From Thioalkalivibrio sp. ALMg11 (GTDB taxonomy: Bacteria > Pseudomonadota > Gammaproteobacteria > Ectothiorhodospirales > Ectothiorhodospiraceae), in the NCBI RefSeq assembly GCF_000377905.1, contig NZ_KB898877.1, positions 62,001 to 126,000 on the forward strand: a stretch of DNA of 64,000 bases, given 5' to 3'. Positions 34,629-44,708 of the stretch are shown here, piece after piece. A program made the position numbers and the translations under genes. The notes under the pieces are model-generated. The model saw nothing but the letters and a program-made list of their open reading frames with translations. It searched no databases and was not told the DNA's origin. The stretch's first letter is position 1. Each line of letters begins with the position of its first letter.

Positions 34629-35819
34629 ATGAATGCCGCCCATCCGCAGCCAGGTGCAAACCCGCACCCCTCCGACTTCATGGACTGCCTGGCGACCCAG
34701 CACGACCGCCTGAACGCGGCGCTGGCGTCCACGTCGGGGAACGAATGGCGCAATCAATACCACCCGGACCTCAGCCCCATCGGCTGGCATTACGCCCATT
34801 GCCATTTCATCGAAGCGGTGTGGCTGCACGAACGCATCCTGGGTGAACCACCGCCCGAGCGGCGCGACTGGCACGATCTCTACTTCCCGGAACAGAGCCC
34901 GAAATGGCGCCGTGGCGGTAGACTTCCGCCGCGGGAATACCTCCTGGAATGGGGCCAGGCATGCCAGCAACACCACATGGACTTGTTGCGCTCCCATCCG
35001 GAGGTGCGTCGCCACCCCCTGCTCGAGCGGGACTACCTGACCGGCTTCCTCGCGCAGCACCACGCCATGCACCTGGAAAGCCTGGAACAGGTGCGCTGGT
35101 TCGCCCGCCTGCAGCGCCCCGAGCCACCCCGAACGTATGAGTCAAAACGCGCACTGGCGGCCAGCGGCGACTGGATCGAGTGCCCGGGTGGCGAACATGT
35201 CACCGGCAGCGACGCGGCGACCGCCTTCGACAACGAGCGTGGCCTCCACACCGTCCCGCTGGCGCCCCACGCCCTCCGCTCGCATCCGGTCTCCAATGCC
35301 GAGATCGCCGCATTCATCGAGGCCGGAGGCTACCGCCCGGGTCCCCACTGGGGCCCTGCGGGTCGAACCTGGCTGGAACAAACGGGCATCAAGGCCCCTT
35401 TGGGTTGGTGGCGGCTACCCGACGGGACGCAGGTACAAACCCTCCCCCAGGGCGCCCAGGCACTCGATCCGCATGCACCCGCCGTCGGGCTATCCTGGTT
35501 CGAGGCCTCGGCCTATGCCCGCTGGGTGGGTGCCCGCCTTCCCCACGAACACGAGTGGGAACACGCCGCCCAGGCCGGCCGCTTGCGCGCCACGGGCCAG
35601 GTATGGGAATGGTGCGGCAACACCTTTCAGCCCTACCCGGGCTTCCAGCCGTTCCCCTACGAGGAATACTCCCTGCCCTGGTTCGACGGAGAGCACTACA
35701 TCCTGCGCGGTGGCAGCGCCTGGAGCGATCCGTTGCTCACCCGCTCTACAATGCGCAACTTCTTCACCCCGGAAAAACGCCACGTGTTCGCCGGCCTCCG
35801 GCTTGCGCGCGACCTCTAG
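34629..35819 (+). CDS. egtB: Ergothioneine synthase EgtB
   Basis: 396 residues. The N-terminal DinB-like domain supplies the iron ligands: H54 (GWHYAH) and H144-x3-H148-x-E150. The C-terminal half is the FGE-sulfatase fold with WLPHEHEWEHAA-like and WEWCGNTF regions and ILRGGSAWSDP. It couples hercynine to a cysteine thiol with oxygen, forming the sulfoxide. Presence of egtC suggests gamma-glutamylcysteine as thiol donor. No egtA or egtE is seen in the window. Confidence 0.92.
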   Translation: MNAAHPQPGANPHPSDFMDCLATQHDRLNAALASTSGNEWRNQYHPDLSPIGWHYAHCHFIEAVWLHERILGEPPPERRDWHDLYFPEQSPKWRRGGRLPPREYLLEWGQACQQHHMDLLRSHPEVRRHPLLERDYLTGFLAQHHAMHLESLEQVRWFARLQRPEPPRTYESKRALAASGDWIECPGGEHVTGSDAATAFDNERGLHTVPLAPHALRSHPVSNAEIAAFIEAGGYRPGPHWGPAGRTWLEQTGIKAPLGWWRLPDGTQVQTLPQGAQALDPHAPAVGLSWFEASAYARWVGARLPHEHEWEHAAQAGRLRATGQVWEWCGNTFQPYPGFQPFPYEEYSLPWFDGEHYILRGGSAWSDPLLTRSTMRNFFTPEKRHVFAGLRLARDL

Positions 35820-35828
35820 AGGCTTCTC

Positions 35829-36581
35829 ATGATGCGACACCACGCAATCCGTAACGGCGCCCGGCTACCCTGGATGTTGGCCGGGCTCGCCGCCCTGGTC
35901 CTGGCATTACCGGGTGCTGCCGTCTCCGGTGACGGCAGTACCACGCTCAGCCTGACCGGCAAGGCCGAGCGCCAGGTCGCCAACGATCACATGACCGTGC
36001 TGATGACGACCGAGGCGCGCGCCCCGGAGGCCGCCGAGGCCGCTGCGACCGTCAACCGAAATATGGAGGCCGCATTGGAGCGCGCCGCCGAACAGGATGA
36101 CATCGAAGCCCGCACCATCGGCTATTCCACCCGCGCCATCCACGACGCCGATGACCGCAGCCGCATCAGTGCCTGGCAGGTCCAGCAGAACCTGGAACTG
36201 ACCAGCAGTGATTTCGACCCGTTGACCGAACTGGTCGGCGCACTCCAGCAGCGGGACCTTACCGTCAGCCAGATCCGCTTTTCCCTCAGTGCCGAGGCAC
36301 GCCAGGAACATCGCGAGGCGATGATCGAAGAGGCAATGGAAGACCTGAAGGAACAGGCGCGCTTGATCGCCCGCTCGCTGGGGGCCACGCACCTGCGCAC
36401 GCTGGAAGTGGAGTTGCCGGACGACCACTACGATCGGCCACAACCCATGATGGCCATGCGCGCAATGGACGAGTCGGCCAGCCAGCCGTCACTGGAGGCC
36501 GGGCATTCCACCCTGAACCTCAGCGTGCGTGGACGCCTGCAGGCCCTGGGCGCCGAGACCCTGCGCGTCGGCCCGCGTTAG
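35829..36581 (+). CDS. Exported SIMPL-domain protein
   Basis: 250 residues. A signal peptide (about 1-33, ending PGAAVSGDG) is followed by a SIMPL/DUF541 domain: LSLTGKAERQVANDHMTVLM near the start, TIGYSTRAIHD and a late SLGATHLRTLEV. These periplasmic or outer-membrane-associated proteins are linked to oxidative-stress protection, but no enzyme activity is known. It starts 9 bp after egtB and may be cotranscribed with the ergothioneine genes. Confidence 0.83.
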   Translation: MMRHHAIRNGARLPWMLAGLAALVLALPGAAVSGDGSTTLSLTGKAERQVANDHMTVLMTTEARAPEAAEAAATVNRNMEAALERAAEQDDIEARTIGYSTRAIHDADDRSRISAWQVQQNLELTSSDFDPLTELVGALQQRDLTVSQIRFSLSAEARQEHREAMIEEAMEDLKEQARLIARSLGATHLRTLEVELPDDHYDRPQPMMAMRAMDESASQPSLEAGHSTLNLSVRGRLQALGAETLRVGPR

Positions 36582-36597
36582 CGCGCAAGTCCATCCC

Positions 36598-36706
36598 GTA
36601 GGGTGCCGTGAGGCGCTAGCCGAACCGCACCGATCCATGCGGGCCCCGACCCCCGGGTACCCCCGGCCTCGATCGGTGCAATTCGCTGCGCTCATTGGCA
36701 CCCTAC
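36598..36706. repeat. Palindromic intergenic element A
   Basis: 109 bp bounded by GTAGGGTGCC and GGCACCCTAC, with an inner pair CACCGATC (36628-36635) and GATCGGTG (36671-36678). It contains ATTCGCTGCGCTCAT, close to ATTCGCTACGCTCAT in element B at 54.5 kb, so both are probably copies of one REP-like family. Confidence 0.7.
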
Positions 36707-36832
36707 GTCGTTCATGATCAGGGATAGCCCTCGGATATGTAGAGTCCGTAAACCGCCCCTCAGCGGGCTACCAACGAGCGCCACAAGGCCGTACGCAGCC
36801 CAAGCCGACGCCCGCAGCAAACATCCCCCAAG

Positions 36833-37547
36833 CGTCATCCCGGCCGTAGCGCTCCCATTCTCGTCATCCCGGCCGTAGCGCTCCCCTCCCCGTCATCCCG
36901 GCCGTAGCGCAGCGAAGAGCCGGGATCTCCCCACGCACGAACACCCCGACGTCTGCGCCACCTCCAACGATGGAGATCCCGGATAACCGCTACGCGGTTT
37001 CCGGGATGACGGGGGTTGGGTGGTCATTCCGAGGGTTAGACGATCATTCCGAACGTGGGTGCATCCATCCAGCCCCACCCCCCCCGGCCGTTATCGCGGC
37101 GGGACCCTCCTTTCCCATCATCCCGGCCACAGCTCCCCTTCTCGTCATCCCGGCCGGAGCGAAGCGAAGAGCCGGGATCTCCCCGCGCACAAACACCCCG
37201 GCGTCTCTGCCACCTCCAACGATGGAGATCCCGGATAACCGCTGCGCGGTTTCCGGGATGACGAGGGTTGGGTGGTCATTCTGAGGGTCAGACGGTCATT
37301 CCGAACGTGGGTGCATCCATCCAGCCCGAATCCCCCCGGCCGTTATCCCGGTGGGATCCTCCTTTCCCATAATCCCGGCCACAGCGCTCCCATTCTCATC
37401 ATCCCGGCCGTAGCGCTCCCCTCCCCGTCATCCCGGCCGTAGCGCAGCGAAGAGCCGGGATCTCCTCACGCACGAACACCCCGGCGTCTCTACGCCTTCC
37501 AACGATGGAGATCCCGGATAACCCCTGCGCGGTTTCCGGGATGACGG
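36833..37547. repeat. 715-bp array of REP-like palindromic repeats
   Basis: Three copies of a roughly 120-bp palindromic module start CGTCATCCCGGCC at 36891, 37143 and 37426 and end in CCGGGATGACG. Each holds AGCCGGGATCT and GGAGATCCCGG. Spacers of about 130-165 bp are also repeated (TGGTCATTC segments at about 37020 and 37272). Extra partial heads lie at 36833 and 37397. The module spacing is 252 and 283 bp. No coding gene is supported between 36582 and 37746. Confidence 0.9.
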
Positions 37548-37746
37548 GCTCACGGTGAGGATCCGGGCGGCCGATGGGCTTGGGACTCCATGCCATCGCC
37601 CTTTATGCGTTGCGTCTCCCTGAGGATCGAAGCACATCAGGGGCACCGCAACCGCCCCGCACTCCTCCGCGCCTAGTAGAGGCATTGACGGAAAAATGAA
37701 CGCGTGCGGGAAACGGTGTGATTCGCGGACGGACTCGGGGGCGGCT

Positions 37747-38436
37747 TTAGCGGGCGAGTTCCAGCACCAGCTCGCCGTCACGCACCTCGATGGACTCGAT
37801 GCCCGCGCGCAGTTGCTGGAAGGGCTCCAGCGCAAGCAGGTCCTCGTCCTTCAGCCCGCCCAGCCATGCATCCGGCAGCGGGATTCCGGCGACGCTGACA
37901 CCGACCAGGCGCGCATGCACCCGCCCATCCTCGGTCTCGAAGCGGACACCCGAGCGGACATTCAGGACACGGCCCCCAAGGAGTGGGATATCGGCCGGAA
38001 CATCAATACGCACCCGAGTGCTGACCTGCCCCGGCGTCAGACGCATGGCGACGCGCCCGGCCAAGTCCGGGTCCTGGGCGATCAGGGCATTCAGTTCGCG
38101 CTCGCTGAAGCGCACCTCGCGCGCCTCGGCGCGTTCCTCGTAGAGTTCCGGGACCAGCGGCTCGGCCTCGGCGTCGAGATCGATGATCGGGTCTCCGGGC
38201 GCCTGATCCGGGCGGGGCTCGGCATCGCGCGGCCCCAGCGCCTGCAACTTGGCCTCCAGCTCGGCCTGCTCCTCGACGTCCAGCGTCACCGCCTCGGGCT
38301 CGCCCGACTGCAGGTGGATCACACCCCAGAAGCCCGCCCACAATGCAGCCAGGATCAGCAGGACAATCAGATAACGCGGGGGACGCCCCGTGGAACGGTA
38401 CTGGATGGGCGCGGAGGGTTCGTTGTTCTTGGCCAT
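37747..38436 (-). CDS. Membrane-anchored hypothetical protein
   Basis: 229 residues. A cytoplasmic N-tail is followed by one membrane helix at about 22-42 (YLIVLLILAALWAGFWGVI), an acidic linker, then a soluble domain with ERELNALI, VRIDVPADIPLLGGRVL and GIPLPDAWLGGLK. I have seen this pattern in uncharacterised gammaproteobacterial proteins but know no function. It follows flgL by 75 bp on the same strand but lies past a weak hairpin, so membership of the flagellar transcript is uncertain. Confidence 0.7.
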   Translation of the reverse strand: MAKNNEPSAPIQYRSTGRPPRYLIVLLILAALWAGFWGVIHLQSGEPEAVTLDVEEQAELEAKLQALGPRDAEPRPDQAPGDPIIDLDAEAEPLVPELYEERAEAREVRFSERELNALIAQDPDLAGRVAMRLTPGQVSTRVRIDVPADIPLLGGRVLNVRSGVRFETEDGRVHARLVGVSVAGIPLPDAWLGGLKDEDLLALEPFQQLRAGIESIEVRDGELVLELAR

Positions 38437-38511
38437 GCCGGACTCTCGCAGATCACAATGGCGTCATGGTCGCACAAAGGCACGACCATGATCCGCCCGA
38501 CCGGGGATTGA

Positions 38512-39756
38512 TCAGAGGAAGTCGAACAGCGACAGGCGGTTCACCTGGGTATAGGTCTGCTGCGCGGCCTGCAGGGCCACCTGCTGCTGGTTGAAACGGC
38601 TGATCGCCTCGGCATAGTCCAGGTCGCGAATCTCGGAGACCGCGCTGTTCAGGTCCACCAGGCGGTCCTCGTTCAGGTCCTTTTGCTGGTCAAAGGTCTT
38701 CAGGCGCGACCCCACCTCGGCGCGGATGTCACTGAAATTCCCAAGCACGGCATCCAGATCCGCCAGCGCGGTGTTACTGGCCGTGGCCAGATTCGCCCGG
38801 CTGGCACCATCGGCTCCGCCCTGTTCCAGGGCGTAGATGACCGCATCCAGGGTATCGAAGACACTCTTGTCCTGCGCCGGCCTGGACAGGACCATGTCCA
38901 GCTCATCAGGCGTGCCACTCACCGTGACGGAACGGCCTTCAAACTCGATCGCCGCTCCCGGGACGTAATCGCCTTCTACAACTGCATCGTCTTCGTTCGC
39001 CACCTCGCCATTCTCGTCCGCCTGGTACACGCCATAGCTAAAACTGCCATCTTCGTTTCCCTCGAACCGAATCAGAAAGTTATCAGTGGTGTTCAGGGCG
39101 GCCTGGTCACTTACCCCAGTCTGCTCCACAACCAGCCGACCGGTGTTTTCGGGATGCGCGGCGGCCCCAACCCGTCCGTCGTTCTCGGGGATGGCCATGA
39201 ACACTCGTTCGCCGGTGTCACCCACCGCAACCTTCCGGTTCGGGGAGATTGCGACCTCGCGAACGCTGCCCGTTCCCTTGGCCCCATCGTAGATGACTTC
39301 CCCGTCGCCGTTCTGGCGGAAGGGCTGATCCAGGGACTTCGTGCCAGCGAAGAGATATTCGCCGTTCGGATCCTTTGTGTTCGCGATATCGAACATCCCT
39401 TCGCGCAGCTGGCGCAGCTCGCCGGCGAGATAGCTACGGGTCTCGTTGGTCTGGCTGTCGTTGTTCCCGGCCACGACCAGTTCGCGCGCGCGCTGCAGCA
39501 GGTCGGTCCCGCTTTGCAGGGCCGATTCCTCCTGCTGCAGGCGCGGCTGGGTGTTGTCGATATTGCGCTGGTACTGCTTGGTGGCCTGGATGATGCGTTC
39601 GAACTGATTGACCTGGGTCGCACCGCTCGGGTCATCGGACGGCGACAGGATGCGCTCGCCCCGCCCCATCTGCAGCGAGGTCCGGTTGAGCTCGGTCTGG
39701 CCGCGCTGGATCTGGTCGATTCCGGTCTGGAAGATCTGGGTGGTCGAAATGCGCAT
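38512..39756 (-). CDS. flgL: Flagellar hook-filament junction protein FlgL
   Basis: 414 residues, HAP3. The N-terminus MRISTTQIFQTGIDQIQRGQ and the C-terminal helix ending YTQVNRLSLFDFL are the flagellin-like coiled-coil ends. It joins the hook-associated protein FlgK to the filament. Last gene of the flgB-L operon, 21 bp after flgK. Confidence 0.94.
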   Translation of the reverse strand: MRISTTQIFQTGIDQIQRGQTELNRTSLQMGRGERILSPSDDPSGATQVNQFERIIQATKQYQRNIDNTQPRLQQEESALQSGTDLLQRARELVVAGNNDSQTNETRSYLAGELRQLREGMFDIANTKDPNGEYLFAGTKSLDQPFRQNGDGEVIYDGAKGTGSVREVAISPNRKVAVGDTGERVFMAIPENDGRVGAAAHPENTGRLVVEQTGVSDQAALNTTDNFLIRFEGNEDGSFSYGVYQADENGEVANEDDAVVEGDYVPGAAIEFEGRSVTVSGTPDELDMVLSRPAQDKSVFDTLDAVIYALEQGGADGASRANLATASNTALADLDAVLGNFSDIRAEVGSRLKTFDQQKDLNEDRLVDLNSAVSEIRDLDYAEAISRFNQQQVALQAAQQTYTQVNRLSLFDFL

Positions 39757-39777
39757 GTCCGTGTCTCCCGGTGGGCG

Positions 39778-41658
39778 CTAGCGGCGAACTGCGCCGAGCA
39801 ATGTATCGAACAGCGAATTGCTGACCGAGATGACCTGGGCCGCCGCCTGATAGGCCTGCTGGTAGCGGATCAGATCCGCGGCCTCTTCGTCCAGGTTGAC
39901 GCCAGAGACCGCCTCGCGCTGGGCGCGCGCCTGCTCCAGTTGCGCATCGGCGGATTCCTGCGCGACCTGCGCCTGGCGCGTGCGCGTGCCGACATTGGCC
40001 AGCAGGCTGTTGTAGCCATCCCCGAAGGTACGGTCACCGCCCACCAGCCGTTCATCCGACAGATCGTTCATCGCCAGCATGTTGCGGTTATCGCCCGGAT
40101 AGCCCACGTTGCTACTCACATCGAAGGTGTCCCCGTCCTCCGGCGTGCCCCGGATCTCCATCTCCCAGCCCTGATGCTCGATGGTTGTCACCCCGTGCCC
40201 ATCGGGATCTAGTGGGAAGAACGTATTCCCATTGATCTCAAACCGACCCTCGTCATCATTAAATTCAACGGTAATCGGGTCCAATGTGAGGTCATCGGCA
40301 TCCACGGCTCGAACCGAAGCGATCTTTGCATCCCCGTTGTTGTCCTTGCCGAGGTCGGCCCGCACAGCGGCCGCAGCTGCAATCCTAGAGGGATCTGTCA
40401 TCTCCACAGACAAATCACGGGCACCGTTCCGGGTCGGCTGGATCAGCCACTCGTCCCCGTCCGCGGCACCCCCGATCGCGGCGGTATCTACGCTGATCCC
40501 GTCCAATTTGAGCACGCCGTTGTCGGATGTTACCGAGGTGCCATCGGACAATTGGGTCAACTCGTATTCGTTGCCGTCATAGCGCAGGCGGTAATCGGAC
40601 GTGGTGATCGCGCGAACATCCGTGAATTCGACCCCGGGAACGTCATTGGAATCATTACCCGGAAATCCGCGCACTGCCGGATCGCCGATCCCGAAGATAT
40701 CCGCACCCAGATTGCCCTCCAGGTCCAGCCCGAGGTTGTTCTGCTGGTTGAATTCCTCACCGATACTGATCGCGAGGCGGCCCAGGGTGTTCTGCGCCTC
40801 GTCGATGATCCCGCCGCGCGTCTCCAGCAGCGCGCCCAGCTCGCCGCCCTGGACGAAGCGGGAGATATTGACCGGATCCCCGCTGGTGGCCAGCCCGATA
40901 TCCGGTGAACGCGGGTCCCCGGTCAGCGACTCGGCGACCAGTTCGCGATTGTTGCCGCCCAGCACCAGCGCCTGGCCATTGCCGACGAACACATTCACCG
41001 CGCCGTCGTCCTGCTCGGTGATGCGGACGTTCACCTTCTCCGCCAGCTGGTTCAGCACGCGGTCGCGCTGGTCCAGCAGGTCGTTGGGGCTGCCTTGCGT
41101 CGACTTGGATACGATCTCGCGGTTGAGCCCGGCGACCGCCTCGGTCAGCGAGTTGATCTCGTCGACGTTGGTGCGGATCTGGCCGTTGATGATGTCGCGC
41201 TGCTCCTCGATGCGACGGTCGATCGAGCCAAATCGTTCGGCCAGAGACTCCGCCTCGGTCAGGAAGACCGTGCGCGCGGCGCTGGAGGTCGGATCGTTGG
41301 CCAGATCCTGGCCGGCATCGAAGAAGTCCTGCAGCACCGGTGTCAGGCCGGAGCTGGAGCTGCCGAGCAGGTCGTCGATGCGCCCGGCCAGTGAGGCCTT
41401 CAACTCGGCATTCGACTGATCGGAGATCGAGTTGCGCAGCTGGGTGTTCACGAAGTCGTCGGAGATGCGGCGAACCGTGTCCACCTGCACACCCTGGCCC
41501 TGAAAGCTGCCCCCCAGGAACTGCGGCGTCAGATTGGACAGTTCGGTGCGCTGGCGGCTGTAGCCTTCGGTCGCCGAATTCGCGATGTTGTTGCTGGTCG
41601 TGCCGATCGCGCGCTGGAACGCCAGCAGCGCGGAGGTGCCGATGCCGGACGCGCTCAT
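39778..41658 (-). CDS. flgK: Flagellar hook-associated protein FlgK
   Basis: 626 residues, HAP1. The N-terminus GTSALLAFQRAIGTTSNNIANSATEGYSR contains the rod/hook family motif (written here in shortened overlap: ANSATEGYSRQRTEL), and the C-terminus ends QVISVSNSLFDTLLGAVRR. The central domain is variable and acidic. It caps the hook before filament assembly. Confidence 0.94.
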   Translation of the reverse strand: MSASGIGTSALLAFQRAIGTTSNNIANSATEGYSRQRTELSNLTPQFLGGSFQGQGVQVDTVRRISDDFVNTQLRNSISDQSNAELKASLAGRIDDLLGSSSSGLTPVLQDFFDAGQDLANDPTSSAARTVFLTEAESLAERFGSIDRRIEEQRDIINGQIRTNVDEINSLTEAVAGLNREIVSKSTQGSPNDLLDQRDRVLNQLAEKVNVRITEQDDGAVNVFVGNGQALVLGGNNRELVAESLTGDPRSPDIGLATSGDPVNISRFVQGGELGALLETRGGIIDEAQNTLGRLAISIGEEFNQQNNLGLDLEGNLGADIFGIGDPAVRGFPGNDSNDVPGVEFTDVRAITTSDYRLRYDGNEYELTQLSDGTSVTSDNGVLKLDGISVDTAAIGGAADGDEWLIQPTRNGARDLSVEMTDPSRIAAAAAVRADLGKDNNGDAKIASVRAVDADDLTLDPITVEFNDDEGRFEINGNTFFPLDPDGHGVTTIEHQGWEMEIRGTPEDGDTFDVSSNVGYPGDNRNMLAMNDLSDERLVGGDRTFGDGYNSLLANVGTRTRQAQVAQESADAQLEQARAQREAVSGVNLDEEAADLIRYQQAYQAAAQVISVSNSLFDTLLGAVRR

Positions 41659-41720
41659 GCCCGTGCCTCCCGCGACAACGCCTGTTCAATCACCGGACTG
41701 GGCCATTTCTTCTTCATGCT

Positions 41721-42761
41721 CTACCCCTTGGTACGGGTAACGGCGGCATCCGCCGCGACTTGAGTCGATCCACTGTCACGATGCGCGGCCATCTGGTCGC
41801 GCACCCGCAGGACCTTGTCCGCATAAGCCGGGTCGGTGGCATAGCCGGCGTCCTGCAGCTCGCGGATGTACTGCGCGTCATCGCCGGCCTGCAGGGCCCG
41901 GTGGTAACGCGGATTGTTGCGAATGAACTCGACGTAATCGGAGAACGACTCGGACGGATCGGCATAGGCCCGGAAGCGTGCCTGTTCGCGCTGGGCGACG
42001 CCCTCGCGGAACTCCAGCGTGCCCACGGAGACACGATCGCCATCCCAGCGGCTGTCGGCCTTGATCCCGAACAGGTTGAAACTCGGCTGGCCGTCGGCCC
42101 GCGACGGCACGTGCTGCCCCCAGCCGGTCTCCAGCGCGCTCTGCGCCAGCAGGATGCCGGGCTCGACGCCCAGCTCCGCCGCGGCATCCCGCGCCAGGGG
42201 TTCCAGGGTCTGCACAAAGTCCGCGGCGTCCCGCGGCGGCCAGGCGATGGGGGCCGGTTGCGGCGCCGCCTGCGGGGTGGTTTCCGGGACCTCGGCTTCC
42301 GGGCGTTGCGGGCCCACCGGGCGCAACTCCGGCTCCGTCTCGCCCTGCAGCGCCCGCAGGGTGTCCAGTTCCGAGCGGCGACGCGGCAATTCCAGGCCCG
42401 CCTGGCGATCCGGGTCGTTCAACGTCTCCGGATCGACCGGCTGCTGCGCCGAGAGCTGGGCCATCAGGGCATCGCGCAGACCGATCCCTTCGCCCTGGCT
42501 CATCGCCTTGGCGAATTCCTGATCCTGCATCTCCAGATACATGTTGCTCTGGTCATTGTCGAACAGGCCATCACCCAGCGAGGCCTCGCGCATGTGCTTG
42601 AGCATCTGCCCGATCAGCATCGCCTCGAACTCGCGGGCAACGGCCTCCAGACCCTGCTGGTCGCCGGAACGCGCACCCCGGGCCAGGTCCTGCAGACCGC
42701 TAGGGTCCAGGGCCAGGGCCGAACGGGCCTGCATCTGCGTATCCATGCCCGAGCCAATCAT
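41721..42761 (-). CDS. flgJ: Rod cap and muramidase FlgJ
   Basis: 346 residues in two parts. The N-terminal rod-capping domain has VAREFEAMLIGQMLKHMRE, and after a proline-rich linker (about 125-185) comes a glucosaminidase-type domain with GILLAQSALETGWGQHVPSR. It digests peptidoglycan to let the rod pass. The ATG at 42761 overlaps the flgI stop by one base; an in-frame ATG 15 nt later is possible. Confidence 0.93.
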   Translation of the reverse strand: MIGSGMDTQMQARSALALDPSGLQDLARGARSGDQQGLEAVAREFEAMLIGQMLKHMREASLGDGLFDNDQSNMYLEMQDQEFAKAMSQGEGIGLRDALMAQLSAQQPVDPETLNDPDRQAGLELPRRRSELDTLRALQGETEPELRPVGPQRPEAEVPETTPQAAPQPAPIAWPPRDAADFVQTLEPLARDAAAELGVEPGILLAQSALETGWGQHVPSRADGQPSFNLFGIKADSRWDGDRVSVGTLEFREGVAQREQARFRAYADPSESFSDYVEFIRNNPRYHRALQAGDDAQYIRELQDAGYATDPAYADKVLRVRDQMAAHRDSGSTQVAADAAVTRTKG

Positions 42762-43978
42762 CAGATCACCACCAGCTCCGCACGCAGCGCACCGGCCTCG
42801 CGCAGGGCCTCCAGGATCGCGACCAGATCACCCGGGGCCGCGCCCACGTTGTTCACCGCGCGGACAATCTCGTCCAGCGAGGTGCCCGGGTCGAACAGGA
42901 ACATGGTGTTGTCGCCCTCCTCGATCGCGATGTCGGTATCCGGCTGGATAGCCGTCTCGCCCTCGCCGAAGGGCGCGGGCTGGACCACTTGCGGGGCCTC
43001 GCTGATGGTGACGGTCAAGCTGCCGTGGGAGACGGCCGCAGGCGTCACCTGCACACTGGAGCCAATCACGACGGTACCGGTGCGCGAGTTCACGATCACT
43101 CGCGCTGGCGGTGTGCCGCGTTCGATCGGCAGGTTCTCCAGCTCGGCCACGAAGCCGACCCGGTGATCCGGGTTCGACGGCGCCCGCACCCGCACCGACG
43201 AGCCGTCGAGCGCATTGGCCACGCCATGGCCGAAGGTATCGTTCACCGTCTGCACCAGGCGGTTGGCGGTGGTGAAGTCCGGGCGGTTGAGGTTCAGGGT
43301 GACGTGATCACCCTGGGCGAACGCCGTCGGGACCTCGCGCTCCACGGTGGCGCCGTTGGGGATACGCCCGACGCTGGGCACGTTCACCGTGATGCGCGAG
43401 CCATCGCTGCCCTCGGCACCGAAACCGCCCACGATCAGATTGCCCTGGGCGATACTGTAGGTCTGACCATCCGCACCCTTCAGCGGCGTCATCAGCAGCG
43501 TGCCGCCGCGCAGGCTGGTCGCGTTACCCATCGACGACACAGTGATATCGATCCGCTGTCCGGGCTTGGCGAACGGCGGCAGCTCCGCCGTGACCATCAC
43601 GGCCGCGACATTGCGCAGCTGCGGATTGCCGGCGTCCGGCGTCAGCCCCAGCTGGCCGAGCATGTTGTTCAGGCTCTGCACGGTGAACGGGGTCTGGGTG
43701 GTCTGGTCCCCCGTCCCGTCCAGGCCGACCACCAGGCCATAGCCGATCAGCTGGTTGTCGCGCACGCCGGACACACTGGCCACATCCTTGACCCGTTCCA
43801 TGTAGCTGCGCTCCTGCATGGCCGCCTGCTGCTGGATCGCGGTCTGCGCCGAGACGGCGGCACTCCCCAGCCCCGCGACCAGGAGCGCCGCGAGGAGCAG
43901 TAGCCCCAATCGGCGCCAATCGCCGAACGGCGCGGCCAAAGAGCCGGAAGCGCGTTGTGTCGTGCGTGTGGAGTCCAT
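42761..43978 (-). CDS. flgI: Flagellar P-ring protein FlgI
   Basis: 405 residues. An N-terminal signal (about 22-45, ending GSAAVSAQ) precedes [20 protein letters not shown], the conserved P-ring opening. The protein forms the periplasmic ring in the peptidoglycan layer. ATG 43978 was chosen because GCGAGG lies 6 nt upstream; a start at 43999 lacks a ribosome site. Confidence 0.94.
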   Translation of the reverse strand: MDSTRTTQRASGSLAAPFGDWRRLGLLLLAALLVAGLGSAAVSAQTAIQQQAAMQERSYMERVKDVASVSGVRDNQLIGYGLVVGLDGTGDQTTQTPFTVQSLNNMLGQLGLTPDAGNPQLRNVAAVMVTAELPPFAKPGQRIDITVSSMGNATSLRGGTLLMTPLKGADGQTYSIAQGNLIVGGFGAEGSDGSRITVNVPSVGRIPNGATVEREVPTAFAQGDHVTLNLNRPDFTTANRLVQTVNDTFGHGVANALDGSSVRVRAPSNPDHRVGFVAELENLPIERGTPPARVIVNSRTGTVVIGSSVQVTPAAVSHGSLTVTISEAPQVVQPAPFGEGETAIQPDTDIAIEEGDNTMFLFDPGTSLDEIVRAVNNVGAAPGDLVAILEALREAGALRAELVVI

Positions 43979-44005
43979 GTCGTACCTCGCCGCGGTCATG
44001 CCGGG

Positions 44006-44704
44006 TCAGAAGGGCCAGATCGGGCTGTTGAAGAAGCGCGTGATCCAGCCGGGGGTGTTGCTGTCCGCCAGCACGCCGGAGCCGCCGTAGTACACGCGGG
44101 CGTTCGCCACCTGAGTGGAGAGCACGGTGTTGTTGGTGGTCACATCCACCGGGCGCACGATGCCGCGAAAGCGCACGTACTCCTCGCCCTGGTTGATGCC
44201 CAGCCATTTCTCACCCTGCACCACCAGGTTGCCGTTCGGCAGGACCTCGGCCACGGTCACGGTGATCTCGCCATCGAGCTGGTTGCTCTGCGAGGAATCC
44301 CCGGAACCGTCGAAGTCCCGCGAGCTCGAGTTGCTGGCTCCGAACAGGGGGCGCCCGTTGAAGGTGGCATCGCGCCCGAAGGCCGAGAGATTGCCCAGCT
44401 CCAGATTCGAATCCTTGCCGGTGGAGGTCGAGGCCGATTTCTGCGCGTTCGTGCTCTCCGCAAGGATCACGGTGAGGAGGTCGCCCACGTTGCGCGCCTT
44501 GTAGTCCTCGAACAGTCCCTGGGAGTGCGCAGCCTGATAGATACCGCCGTTGTTCTGTGACTGCGGCACCGGTTGCGCCGGCATCACCGGCTGATAGTCC
44601 GGGTTGTCGTCCGGCTTGGTCGGCTGGGTGGCGGCGCAGGCGGACAGCAGCAGTGCGGCGGTCACGGCCAGGGCCGGGCGGAAAACGATTCCGAGGCGGG
44701 TCAT
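44006..44704 (-). CDS. flgH: Flagellar L-ring lipoprotein FlgH
   Basis: 232 residues. A lipoprotein signal with lipobox LLSAC is followed by AHSQGLFEDYKARNVGDLLT, the L-ring signature. It forms the outer-membrane ring around the rod. It starts 4 bp after flgG and precedes flgI in the usual order. Confidence 0.94.
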   Translation of the reverse strand: MTRLGIVFRPALAVTAALLLSACAATQPTKPDDNPDYQPVMPAQPVPQSQNNGGIYQAAHSQGLFEDYKARNVGDLLTVILAESTNAQKSASTSTGKDSNLELGNLSAFGRDATFNGRPLFGASNSSSRDFDGSGDSSQSNQLDGEITVTVAEVLPNGNLVVQGEKWLGINQGEEYVRFRGIVRPVDVTTNNTVLSTQVANARVYYGGSGVLADSNTPGWITRFFNSPIWPF

Positions 44705-44708
44705 CAGA

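Noticed and set aside
36833-37547. Possible CRISPR array
   Set aside because: Repeat modules are about 120 bp and palindromic, spacers are themselves repeated, and no cas genes are present.
38464-38491. Terminator after flgL
   Set aside because: A 9-bp stem TCATGGTCG/CGACCATGA exists but there is no T-run on the minus strand; too weak to call.
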